Source of the DNA: Pseudonocardia kujensis
GTDB lineage: Bacteria > Actinomycetota > Actinomycetes > Mycobacteriales > Pseudonocardiaceae
Length of the DNA: 64,000 bases
Assembly: GCF_021283305.1 (NCBI RefSeq)
Contig: NZ_JAJSOK010000005.1
Coordinates: 124,001 to 188,000, forward strand
Reading direction: 5' to 3'
In this document: piece by piece, positions 44,840 to 52,034 of the stretch
Numbering within the stretch: position 1 is the first letter of the stretch
Layout: each line of letters begins with the position of its first letter
Notes under the pieces: model-generated
What the model saw: only the letters and a program-made list of their open reading frames with translations
Database searches by the model: none
Told to the model about the DNA's origin: nothing
Translations under genes and position numbers: made by a program

Positions 44840-44887
44840 GGAGGCATGCAGGCCGGACCTCCCTTTTGGGCCGGTCTGCATGCCTCC
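44840..44887. terminator. long hairpin, possible bidirectional terminator
   Basis: GGAGGCATGCAG (44840-44851) pairs exactly with CTGCATGCCTCC (44876-44887), extended by CCGG/CCGG inside the loop. It can form a very stable stem of 12 plus 4 bp. It lies between the GreA-like gene and the next ORFs. Confidence 0.6.
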
Positions 44888-44903
44888 GTTGTATGACGAC
44901 TTC

Positions 44904-45200
44904 TCAGGATACGGTGACGACCATGCCGGGTTTGCGATTGGCAACGTGCCCGAGCGAACGAGTGTGCAAGTTTCCGCGCATGCCGCGAAGGGTGGGTCCG
45001 ACGCGTATTGAAAGCCCTGCGCGAACGAGGACGAAATGATTTTCGAGTACCGCTTCCGAGTAGATAAGGATGCCCGACTGCTCGAAGGTCATTGAATAGC
45101 CAGAGGGGCCGACTCGGTAAGTGCCGGAAAAGGGTGTGAAAGGCGTGGGGCTGGTGTGGCGGCGAGCCACGGGACCGCCGATGTTGTGGTTGAGCGGCAT
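44904..45200 (-). CDS. hypothetical protein (98 aa), doubtful
   Basis: ATG 45200 gives MPLNHNIGGPVARRHTSPTP..., with GTYRVGPSGYSMTFEQSGIL, YSEAVLENHFVLVRAGLSIR and a stop at 44904. Codon third positions are less GC-biased than in neighbours, so it is either acquired DNA or not coding. No domain is recognised. Its start overlaps the start of the plus-strand gene below, so probably only one of the two is right at that point. Confidence 0.3.
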   Translation of the reverse strand: MPLNHNIGGPVARRHTSPTPFTPFSGTYRVGPSGYSMTFEQSGILIYSEAVLENHFVLVRAGLSIRVGPTLRGMRGNLHTRSLGHVANRKPGMVVTVS

Positions 45201-45849
45201 GGTGGGTGCCTCGGTGAGTGGGTCAGGCGGTGAGCATCTGGGTCGCCTCCGGGACGTGGGCGTGCGGCGGACGCGCAGCGGCCCGATCGTCGAGGCGATC
45301 CTGGTCGACGGCGATGGGCAGTGCTTCGCGCTGCCAGCTGGGGCGGTGACGCGCTGGCACCGACAGCGACTGCAGGTCCGCACCCCGCGACAGGCCTGCC
45401 GTATGACACGGCCACCGCTCGAGCCCGAGCGGGAATGGCTCGCCGGCACCGTGCTGGGCAAGCCCGTGCTGACCATGGCCGCGCACACCGCTGCCAGGCG
45501 GATCAGCGATGTCGGATTACGCAGGCTACGCGACGGCCGATGGATCGTCTGGCTGGTCGACACTCGTCCGGCCTGGCAGCGACGGTGCGGGCTCCCCCGC
45601 CGGACCACGCCGTGGAGCGTGCTGACCCGGCGCGGCGTCATCACCCGGCGCGGCCGGGTCGAATCCGGCCGCCCCACTCCTCCGGCACCTTCCACCGCGG
45701 CCGAGCAACCCGGCGGCCGGTGGACCACGACGCGGCCCGTGCCGGTCGGCCGCCCGGTCATCGCACTGCTCCCTCGACAACGCGCCTGCTCCGGCATGCG
45801 GCGAGGGGAATCGACGAGAGGAACACGTCATGTGGATCTACCGCGGTAG
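45181..45849 (+). CDS. PRC-barrel-like protein
   Basis: The protein has 222 residues from ATG 45181. ATG 45199 and GTG 45121 are alternatives. Two repeated beta-rich units, EHLGRLRDVGVRRTRSGPIV ... CFALPAGAV and WLAGTVLGKPVLTMAAHTAA ... RISDVGLRRLRDGRWIVWLV, resemble PRC-barrel repeats seen in front of MgtE-type metal transporters. This is recognition from memory and is tentative. The last 50 residues are Arg/Pro-rich. Its 3' end overlaps the hydrolase gene by 20 bp, so translation is probably coupled. Confidence 0.5.
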   Translation: MLWLSGMVGASVSGSGGEHLGRLRDVGVRRTRSGPIVEAILVDGDGQCFALPAGAVTRWHRQRLQVRTPRQACRMTRPPLEPEREWLAGTVLGKPVLTMAAHTAARRISDVGLRRLRDGRWIVWLVDTRPAWQRRCGLPRRTTPWSVLTRRGVITRRGRVESGRPTPPAPSTAAEQPGGRWTTTRPVPVGRPVIALLPRQRACSGMRRGESTRGTRHVDLPR

Positions 45850-47185
45850 GTCCGGCCGAACGGCGGTCCAGAGTTGGTGCCGACAACGCCTCGACAACTG
45901 GGCGCTGCCGCACCGACGAGGACAGGTCGGCGATGAGGCCCCGTGGGCCCACCGCAGTACACATCTGGTGGTCGCCGGGACCCAGCACCGGCAGACCGTC
46001 GTCGTGCTACCGGGGCGGCATGGCAACGCCGCCGTGATGAGCCGGGTGCTCGAGCGGCTTGTCACCCGGTACCGGGTGGTCGCGGTCGACCTGCCCGGCG
46101 AGGCCGGGATGGGGTCGGCCGGCCGACCGAACACCCATCGCCTGCGTGACTACGGCCGGTGGCTCGACGGGCTCCTCGCCCGGCTGGCCCGCGAGGCCCC
46201 GGACGGGGTGACCGTGCTCGCCCACGGGTTCGGCGCCGCGGTCGCGCTGGCTGCCAGGCCCGCGGCGCACATCAAGGGTCTGGTCCTGCTCAGCCCGCAC
46301 GGCCTCACCCGCCCGACGATCCGCATCGGGGTGGCCTTCGCGCTGCTGCGTTGGCGGATCGCCCCCACCGCGGCGGCCGGCGCGCGGCTGCTCGCCGCGC
46401 TCGCCGGACCGGGCTTCACGCCCCCCGCCGCGCTGGTGGACTGGTTGCGCCTGGTCGGTCGGCATGTTGCCCTGAGCACCACCCCGCCGGCGCAGCTCCA
46501 GCTGGCGCATCGCTGGCGTACGACACCGGTCACGGTGGCCGTCGGCGAGCACGACCCGCTCTTCGGCGACGGCCGGCTCGACCGCGCCGTTCGGCGCGCC
46601 CTGGGCACCGAAGTGCTGACGGTGCCTGGGGTCGGAGCGCTACTCCCTCACGAACGGCCCGACGCAGTGCTGGCAGTCCTGCGGGCCCACGTCGACCTCG
46701 CTCGCGCTCCGGCACTGCACGGGGAGTCCCACGAGAACCTCGCCGAGGCTGTGCGTCGAGCCGACCCGGACAGGAAAGGCCGAGACGGGCGCCGCCCGGA
46801 CCGGACCCGCGACCGCACACAGCAGTGGGCGGGTCACGTCGCGGCGCCCGGTGCAGCGAGGCGGGTCAGTACGGCCAGCACCGCCCGCGCCGGTCGATCA
46901 GCCGCGCCCCGGCAGGCAGGCCGCCCACCAGGCAGTCCCGCACGCTCGCAGCGACTCCCACGACGACCACCTCGGCGGGAGCGGCGAGTTCATGCAGCAG
47001 CCGGACCAGCAGGAGCAACTGTGAACACACCGTCGCGCCGAGCACCGGCAGCTCGGACAGGTCGACGACCACCGTGCCTCCGGCGTGATCGCCGGTCTTC
47101 GCAGCCCGCGACTCGAGTTCGCGGCGTACCTGTCGGATCAGCGCCGGAACACTACGCGGCATCGACTGCGCGTCAGCGGCGGTGA
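45830..47185 (+). CDS. alpha/beta hydrolase with aberrant C-terminal extension
   Basis: This 451-residue ORF starts at ATG 45830 with GAGAGGA upstream. Residues 45-300 are an alpha/beta hydrolase: QTVVVLPGRHGNAAVMSRVL, YRVVAVDLPGEAGMGSAGRP, the nucleophile region VTVLAHGFGAAVALAARPAA (GxGxG in place of GxSxG), TPVTVAVGEHDPLFGDGRL and VPGVGALLPHERPDAVLAVL. The catalytic Ser and final His seem replaced, so it may be a non-enzymatic relative. After residue 300 the text is Arg/Pro/Ala-rich and antisense to the STAS gene, so the true stop may have been lost by a frameshift. Confidence 0.6.
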   Translation: MWIYRGRSGRTAVQSWCRQRLDNWALPHRRGQVGDEAPWAHRSTHLVVAGTQHRQTVVVLPGRHGNAAVMSRVLERLVTRYRVVAVDLPGEAGMGSAGRPNTHRLRDYGRWLDGLLARLAREAPDGVTVLAHGFGAAVALAARPAAHIKGLVLLSPHGLTRPTIRIGVAFALLRWRIAPTAAAGARLLAALAGPGFTPPAALVDWLRLVGRHVALSTTPPAQLQLAHRWRTTPVTVAVGEHDPLFGDGRLDRAVRRALGTEVLTVPGVGALLPHERPDAVLAVLRAHVDLARAPALHGESHENLAEAVRRADPDRKGRDGRRPDRTRDRTQQWAGHVAAPGAARRVSTASTARAGRSAAPRQAGRPPGSPARSQRLPRRPPRRERRVHAAAGPAGATVNTPSRRAPAARTGRRPPCLRRDRRSSQPATRVRGVPVGSAPEHYAASTARQRR

Positions 47186-47192
47186 TCCCCAC
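46866..47192 (-). CDS. STAS-domain protein (anti-sigma factor antagonist-like)
   Basis: From GTG 47192 this gives 108 residues. The start is uncertain. GGTVVVDLSELPVLGATVCS, then QLLLLVRLLHELAAPAEVVV and VGVAASVRDCLVGGLPAGAR, follows the STAS pattern of VDLSxLxxLDxxxxxxL. The usual phosphorylated Ser/Thr in LDSAG is LGATVCS, so Thr is available at the corresponding loop. It would act in a partner-switching sigma-factor pathway, fitting a stress island. It overlaps the 3' part of the hydrolase ORF on the other strand. Confidence 0.55.
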   Translation of the reverse strand: MGITAADAQSMPRSVPALIRQVRRELESRAAKTGDHAGGTVVVDLSELPVLGATVCSQLLLLVRLLHELAAPAEVVVVGVAASVRDCLVGGLPAGARLIDRRGRCWPY

Positions 47193-47289
47193 CCGAAGCG
47201 GGCCGGATTCAGGCCTCGGGCCGACGACCCGGCGCTGCGCCCGGGCACTCGCTGCCGAGTTGACCCCCGACGCCGCGCGCCTCGGCGGA

Positions 47290-47712
47290 TCAGGTCTGCA
47301 CGCCGAGCAGCGCCTCGTGCCGTAGTCGGCCACGGGGCCGGAGCCGGGGCGGCGCAGCGACGAGGACGGGGTGGGCGCGGACCGCGGCGTTGTCCGGGTC
47401 ATCCATCCTCCCGAGCCGCATGGATTCGGTGAACGGTGGGCGCTGTCGTGGTGGCGCGTCGCCGGACCGGGCACGGCGAGGGCGGTCCGCGACGGGCTGG
47501 CAGGTCGCGAGCACCTCGGTTGCGAGCGTCGCCGCGGCGCGCTGCACGCAAGGCGGCACGGCAGCGTGGTCGTGGACGAGAACGGCGGCGAGGTTCTCCA
47601 GTAGTCGCGCGCTCGTAGTGAGGATCCTCGTCGTGGCCCGGCCTGGCTGCATCGACCGCATGTGGGTCGCGGCCGCCGCCAGCGGCACCGGATCGACACA
47701 GGACGGATGCAC
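47290..47712 (-). CDS. hypothetical protein, possible partner of STAS gene
   Basis: From GTG 47712 (AAGGAGG 9 nt upstream) this gives 140 residues. The best-ordered part is TTRILTTSARLLENLAAVLV, then HDHAAVPPCVQRAAATLATE, probably helical. No family is recognised. It is upstream of the STAS gene on the same strand and divergent from the PucR/CdaR-like regulator, with motif copy C between them. Confidence 0.45.
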   Translation of the reverse strand: MHPSCVDPVPLAAAATHMRSMQPGRATTRILTTSARLLENLAAVLVHDHAAVPPCVQRAAATLATEVLATCQPVADRPRRARSGDAPPRQRPPFTESMRLGRMDDPDNAAVRAHPVLVAAPPRLRPRGRLRHEALLGVQT

Positions 47713-47872
47713 GTCTCGAAGCCTCCTTCAGCCGGGCAAGGTCCGGCTCGACAACACAGATGATCACGGCGCCACCACGGGCGTGTCGCCACGACAGGGG
47801 TGCCGTTCTCGACGGTGCCTCCTTCACCCGGCCTGGCACAGGGGCGAACCTGAACGAAGTTGGATTGCACTT

Positions 47873-47893
47873 GATTGCCGTGCTCCGGCAATC
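47873..47893. promoter_or_regulatory. stress-island motif, copy C
   Basis: GATTGCC-GTGCTCC-GGCAATC has perfect 7-bp arms and a 7-nt spacer. It lies 52 bp before the regulator start and in the divergent gap to the 47712 gene, an ideal place for autoregulation. Confidence 0.6.
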
Positions 47894-47944
47894 TGGACCG
47901 GACGCCGGCCTCGCTCGCAGGTACGGCGGAGGAGAACGACAGCG

Positions 47945-49216
47945 ATGACCCACCCGACCGGACGACCCAGCAGCCCACCCGATCCGCACGCCCGAAGCGG
48001 CGAGCAGGCCTGGCTGCACCGGGTAGCGCAGGAAGCCAGCCGTGGCGCCGGAGGCGTCCCGGTCGAGCTCCTCGGCGGTTTCCTGTCGGTGCTGGTCGAG
48101 GCCGCCACCACCGGCCGCCGGCCCGACAAGACCGAGCTCGACGCCGTCGGGCTCAACGGCCGTCGAGCCGCTGAGCTCGGCGTGTCCGCCGGCAACACCG
48201 TTCAGCTGTACCTGTCGGCGGCCTGGCGGCTCTGGCGCGAGCTGCCCGCCGTGGTGGAGTTCCCCGACAGCGCCACCACCGCGAATGCCGCCGAGGCCGT
48301 CATGCGCGCGGTCGACCGGGCCGTGGCCAGCGTCGCCGAGGGCTACACCCTCGCCCGCCGGGACATGATGCGCAGCGAGGAGACGCTGCGGCGCGAGCTG
48401 ATCGAGGACCTGCTGCGCGGCGACGCCGACATCGGCGCGCTGGTCGAGCGCGCCGAGCCGTTCGGGCTCGACATGGCCCAACCCCACCAGGTGGCCCTGG
48501 CCGCGCCCACCGGCCGGCTCGTCGACGCCGAGGCCGCCCTGAGCAGCCTGGAACGCGAGGTGGTGCAGGGTATCGGGGACCGCGACGTGCTCGTCGCCAC
48601 CAAGGACGGCAGCATCGTCGTGGTCGCCCCCGCCACCCCGACCGCCCCGGCCGGGCTCGCGGGTCGCACGCCGCCTGGTGGATACCCCACCCCCCGCGGG
48701 GGGCTGGGGGAACTGATGCACACCGACCTGAGCCGCTTCCCGCGCGGCGGCCCCTGGCGCATCACCGTGGGCCGGCCCTACCCGGGCTCCTACGGTATCG
48801 CCCGCTCCTACGAGGAGGCCCGCGAAGCGCTGGGCATGGCGGTGCGCCTGCAACTGGAGATGCCGGTCGTGCGCGCCGAGGACCTGCTGATCTACCGGGT
48901 CCTGCTGCGCGACCAGCCCGCCATCACCGACCTCGTGCACGCCGTGGCCAGCCCGCTGGCCAGAGCACGCGGCGGTGCCGGACCGCTGCTGGAGACGCTC
49001 GACGCCTACTTCGCCACCGGATGCGTGGTGACCGAGACCGCCCGACGGCTGCACCTGTCCGTGCGCGCGGTCACCTACCGGCTGGAGCGCATCGCCGAGC
49101 TCACCGGCTACGACCCGACCGACCCCGCACAACGGTTCACCGTGCACGCCGCCGTACTCGGCGCCCGCCTGCTCGGCTGGCCCCAGCGCGACCTCCCGGC
49201 ACCCGACCCCACCTGA
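47945..49216 (+). CDS. PucR/CdaR-like transcriptional regulator of the stress island
   Basis: This 423-residue protein starts at ATG 47945 with GGAGGAGA upstream. The N-terminal part is helical (AWLHRVAQEASRGAGGVPVE, AWRLWRELPAVVEF), the middle resembles the GGDEF-like domain of PucR/CdaR proteins (RITVGRPYPGSYGIARSYEE), and the C-terminal helix-turn-helix reads LLETLDAYFATGCVVTETAR, RLHLSVRAVTYRLERIAELT. It lacks the N-terminal PucR ligand domain seen in the 24716 regulator. It is the best candidate to bind the 17-bp island motif. Confidence 0.8.
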   Translation: MTHPTGRPSSPPDPHARSGEQAWLHRVAQEASRGAGGVPVELLGGFLSVLVEAATTGRRPDKTELDAVGLNGRRAAELGVSAGNTVQLYLSAAWRLWRELPAVVEFPDSATTANAAEAVMRAVDRAVASVAEGYTLARRDMMRSEETLRRELIEDLLRGDADIGALVERAEPFGLDMAQPHQVALAAPTGRLVDAEAALSSLEREVVQGIGDRDVLVATKDGSIVVVAPATPTAPAGLAGRTPPGGYPTPRGGLGELMHTDLSRFPRGGPWRITVGRPYPGSYGIARSYEEAREALGMAVRLQLEMPVVRAEDLLIYRVLLRDQPAITDLVHAVASPLARARGGAGPLLETLDAYFATGCVVTETARRLHLSVRAVTYRLERIAELTGYDPTDPAQRFTVHAAVLGARLLGWPQRDLPAPDPT

Positions 49217-49247
49217 CTCACCCCGCTGCCGACCCTCCAGAGCTTGG

Positions 49248-49264
49248 TTGCCGAGGTCCGGCAG
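49248..49264. promoter_or_regulatory. stress-island motif, copy D
   Basis: TTGCC-GAGGTCC-GGCAG matches the island motif with one end base off. It lies 31 bp after the regulator stop and 230 bp before the next operon, which contains the flavohemoprotein. Confidence 0.5.
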
Positions 49265-49493
49265 ATTCGCGGGTGCATAGTTGGCGGGTCACCGCCCCTG
49301 CCGGGGGGCGCGTTCCCCGGCATCGTGGGTGTTGTCCAGGAAGTGCCTGGACCGGGGCATGCGGGTGTCCTCCTCAGTCCCCCTGCCGGCGCCCGCATGC
49401 CCGCCACCCGGCCTCACGCGGCCGCGAGTTGTCGTGCCGCGTTGTCGTGCCGAGTTGTCGGGTCGCATCGGGAGCGAAGGGACGAAGAGGCAA

Positions 49494-49728
49494 TGACGTC
49501 TGCTCGAAAACGGGTGATCGTCGGCGTGACCGGAACGCTGACCAACCCGGCCGCTGGACCATCCCGCCCACCGCCCGCCGGTGCCTGCGCCAGGCCCGAT
49601 GCCCGGTCCTGGTCGTACCCGCCCCCGAGATGGCCCGCACCACGCCGACGCTCGCGCGGGGCAGACAGGGCACCCGGCAGCTACAGCGGGTCATCGCCGG
49701 CTGGGCCCTCGCGGACAAGGCGGCCTGA
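49494..49728 (+). pseudogene. universal stress protein, internally deleted and frameshifted
   Basis: ATG 49494 gives MTSARKRVIVGVTGTLTNPA, the start of a USP. The C-terminal end (ARRCLRQARCPVLVVPAPEM, ARTTPTLARGRQGTR, stop 49728) is in a different frame. About 90 residues of the domain are missing between them. Copy D and the following genes remain in place, so this decayed gene may still serve as an operon leader. Confidence 0.6.
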
Positions 49729-49729
49729 C

Positions 49730-49873
49730 ATGGGCGTCGTCGCTGCACTGCTGCGGCGTCTCCCGCGTGATGTGGCCCGCGCTCACTCCGAAGCCCTCAC
49801 GCAGGCTGCCATCGCCACCCACCTGCCGGCCGGCTTCGAGCTCAACGTCATATCCGAACTCACACAACAGTAA
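49730..49873 (+). CDS. small hypothetical protein (47 aa)
   Basis: ATG 49730 follows the USP stop by 1 nt and encodes MGVVAALLRRLPRDVARAHS, then EALTQAAIATHLPAGFELNV and ISELTQQ. It is probably helical with a basic N-terminus. There is no known domain. Tight spacing on both sides supports co-translation. Confidence 0.45.
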   Translation: MGVVAALLRRLPRDVARAHSEALTQAAIATHLPAGFELNVISELTQQ

Positions 49874-49885
49874 GGTGGATCACCA

Positions 49886-50107
49886 GTGCGTCTCTGGAGC
49901 TACTCGCTGCTGCGCGCTGTGCCGCTGCGCATCCCGGTCCGCGGCGACCAGCTCGTCCACATCGCCGGCACGGCGGCCGATCGTGCGATGCGCGCCGAGT
50001 ACGGCGCCGCGGCCGGGGCACACGCGATCCCGGCGCGTACCGCCGAGCAGCTCGCCACCTGCCGCCGCGCCGCGGCCGGTACCCCCGCCCGGCTCGGCAG
50101 GCGCTGA
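49886..50107 (+). CDS. small hypothetical protein (73 aa)
   Basis: GTG 49886, with AAGGTGG 8 nt upstream, encodes MRLWSYSLLRAVPLRIPVRG, then DQLVHIAGTAADRAMRAEYG and an Ala/Arg tail. No family is recognised. Its stop overlaps an in-frame ATG (TGATG, 50105-50109) of the flavohemoprotein reading frame, so coupling is likely. Confidence 0.5.
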   Translation: MRLWSYSLLRAVPLRIPVRGDQLVHIAGTAADRAMRAEYGAAAGAHAIPARTAEQLATCRRAAAGTPARLGRR

Positions 50108-50247
50108 TGCACCACCCGGCGACTCCCCAGGGCCCGAGCGCCGCCGCGGCGAGCTCCCCGGCGTCGGCCGACCCGAACCCCGCAGAAAGCCGCGCCGGCA
50201 CGACGCGACCGCGCAGGCGGCAACGTCGTGCTCGCGGGACGGAGACC

Positions 50248-51369
50248 ATGGACCAGGCGCAGCTCGACCTGCTCAGGCGCAGCCGCGCGCGGGTCGAGAA
50301 CCGCGCCGACGAGTTGACCAAGCGTTTCTACGAGGCCCTGTTCGAGCACGCGCCGGGGCTGCGCACGTTGTTCCCGCTCGACCCCTACGGCCGTCGGGCA
50401 CCGCTGGCCGACACACTGATCTGGCTGCTGCAGCGCCTCGATCAGCGCCGCGAACTCACCGAGCGACTTGCCGATCTCGGGCGCGATCATCGCAAATACG
50501 GCATCACCGCCGCCCACTACGAGGCCGGCGGGCAGGCCCTGCTCGCAGCCCTCGCACACATCCACGGCCCGTCGTGGACACCCTCGCTCGCTCACGCCTG
50601 GGCCGGCGCCTACACCGCCGCCACCCACGAGATGCTCACCGCCGCCGCAACCGACCGCGGACCGGCGCTGTGGCTGGGCCGCGTCGTCGAACACCAGCGA
50701 CTCGCCGCCGATCTCGCCGGCATCGTGGTGCAAACTCTCGAGCCGCTGCCCCACCACCCCGGCCAATACCTCAGCGTCGAGATCCCCCAGCGCCCCGGCC
50801 TGTGGCGCTACTTGTCCCCCATCGAGCCGGCCCGCCCGGACGGAGTCCTGCGCTTCCACGTTCGCGCCCTACCCGGTGGGCTGGTCAGCCCCGCCCTGGT
50901 CGCCCGAACCCAGCCCGGCGACACCTGGCGGATCGGCCCCCCACTCGGCCGGCTCCCGGACGCCCTCACCACGACCAGGGATCTCCTCCTGCTCGGCCAA
51001 GGAACCGGCCTCGGGCCCCTGACCGCCCTGCTCGCCGCCCTCGACACCCGCGAGGACCCGCCGCCCACACACCTCTACGCGGCCGCACGCAGCAAGAACG
51101 AGCTCCACGCCCTGCTCCCCAGCGGCCCACCCACCCGCCACCGGCCGTGGCTGACCGTCACCCCGGTCCTTCCCTCCACCGGCACCCACCGGCCCAGTTC
51201 CCCGGTCGGAGCCGCGCTGCGGGCCCGGATCTGGCAGCAGCACGCCATCGTCGTCTGCGGGCCACCCCGCATGCAGGCAACGGCCCTCGACCAGCTGCAC
51301 GCCGCCGGCATACCCGCCGAGCAACTCCACAGCGACCCCCTGCCGACCTCACTGGCGATCACTCGATGA
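50248..51369 (+). CDS. flavohemoprotein (globin plus ferredoxin-NADP reductase-like)
   Basis: From ATG 50248 (GGAG upstream) this gives 373 residues. ATG 50107 would add 47 Ala/Arg-rich residues. The globin part has ADELTKRFYEALFEHAPGLR (Tyr28 at B10) and the proximal His81 in LGRDHRKYGITAAHYEAGGQ. The reductase part has PGQYLSVEIP, RYLS (187-190) for FAD and LLLGQGTGLGPLTALL for NAD(P)H, plus VVCGPPRMQATAL. The usual distal Gln after B10 is not apparent (RRAPLADTL). It probably detoxifies NO or acts on another ligand, consistent with a stress island. Confidence 0.85.
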   Translation: MDQAQLDLLRRSRARVENRADELTKRFYEALFEHAPGLRTLFPLDPYGRRAPLADTLIWLLQRLDQRRELTERLADLGRDHRKYGITAAHYEAGGQALLAALAHIHGPSWTPSLAHAWAGAYTAATHEMLTAAATDRGPALWLGRVVEHQRLAADLAGIVVQTLEPLPHHPGQYLSVEIPQRPGLWRYLSPIEPARPDGVLRFHVRALPGGLVSPALVARTQPGDTWRIGPPLGRLPDALTTTRDLLLLGQGTGLGPLTALLAALDTREDPPPTHLYAAARSKNELHALLPSGPPTRHRPWLTVTPVLPSTGTHRPSSPVGAALRARIWQQHAIVVCGPPRMQATALDQLHAAGIPAEQLHSDPLPTSLAITR

Positions 51370-51755
51370 GTCACCCGAACGCCACCATCGACGACGACCA
51401 CGCGACCACACAGGACGTCGGAGAAATCGACCTGCAGCTGGTCGCTCAGATCGTCCGCCGAGCCGGAGTCGACTGCCAGGTCGACGAGACCCCCGCAGCG
51501 ACGACCTTGCACGCCCGCAAGGCCATGGGCGACCCGGCGTGGACCGTCATTGCGGGGATTTCCAGCGACCCGAGCACACCGCTCGCCTTCATCGGACCCA
51601 CGGACTCCACCCGCACCCGACTGCTACGCGACCCTGACGAACGCCGCCTCGCCGCGCTCATCGTGCTGCAAGCCCAGCGGGACAACCCCCACGAGCTCCT
51701 CACCCACGACGAGGCCACGGCATCCGGCCTCGCCGACAACATGATCTGGCGCTGA
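51366..51755 (+). CDS. hypothetical protein coupled to flavohemoprotein
   Basis: ATG 51366 overlaps the flavohemoprotein stop (ATGA) and gives 129 residues with an acidic N-terminus. LQLVAQIVRRAGVDCQVDET and TTLHARKAMGDPAWTVIAGI suggest a mixed alpha/beta fold. The text LAFIGPTDSTRTRLLRDPDE and ALIVLQAQRDNPHELLTHDE follows. No family is recognised. The ATGA coupling implies a role with the flavohemoprotein. Confidence 0.65.
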   Translation: MSHPNATIDDDHATTQDVGEIDLQLVAQIVRRAGVDCQVDETPAATTLHARKAMGDPAWTVIAGISSDPSTPLAFIGPTDSTRTRLLRDPDERRLAALIVLQAQRDNPHELLTHDEATASGLADNMIWR

Positions 51756-51803
51756 CCCCGCCAGTCCCCTCACCTGCCAACACCATCGACACAAGAGCGC
51801 ACC

Positions 51804-52034
51804 ATGACACCCTTCCGCGGCACGACCCGTGCTCACGCCATTGAAGAGCTCCTGCGCGAGCTCTCGGACCTGCTGGCCGCCTGCTACTCGGTCCCTGAGA
51901 CCGAGCAGGAGGTCTCCTGGGCCGCAGACGCCGACCGGATAACTGGCCACGTCGCCCTCGCACTCGCCACCGCTCGCGCTCGGCTCAGCCCCGACGCCCG
52001 AGCAGTGCCCGCGCCCACGTTGCACCTGCGCTAA
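51804..52034 (+). CDS. small hypothetical protein (76 aa)
   Basis: ATG 51804 encodes MTPFRGTTRAHAIEELLREL, then SDLLAACYSVPETEQEVSWA and ADADRITGHVALALATARAR. It is helical, acidic in the first half, and ends PAPTLHLR. It follows the coupled ORF by 48 bp. There is no known domain, and it is the last gene of the flavohemoprotein unit. Confidence 0.55.
   Translation: MTPFRGTTRAHAIEELLRELSDLLAACYSVPETEQEVSWAADADRITGHVALALATARARLSPDARAVPAPTLHLR

Noticed and set aside
45785..45797. fifth island motif (TGCTCCGGCAT) before the hydrolase start
   Set aside because: Only the right half matches. The left arm is CGCGC, and it lies within coding sequence.
47399..49147. 582-codon minus-strand ORF opposite the PucR/CdaR-like regulator
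   Set aside because: It is a shadow frame. The plus strand has a clear helix-turn-helix regulator, while this ORF is Gly/His/Gln-rich without any domain.
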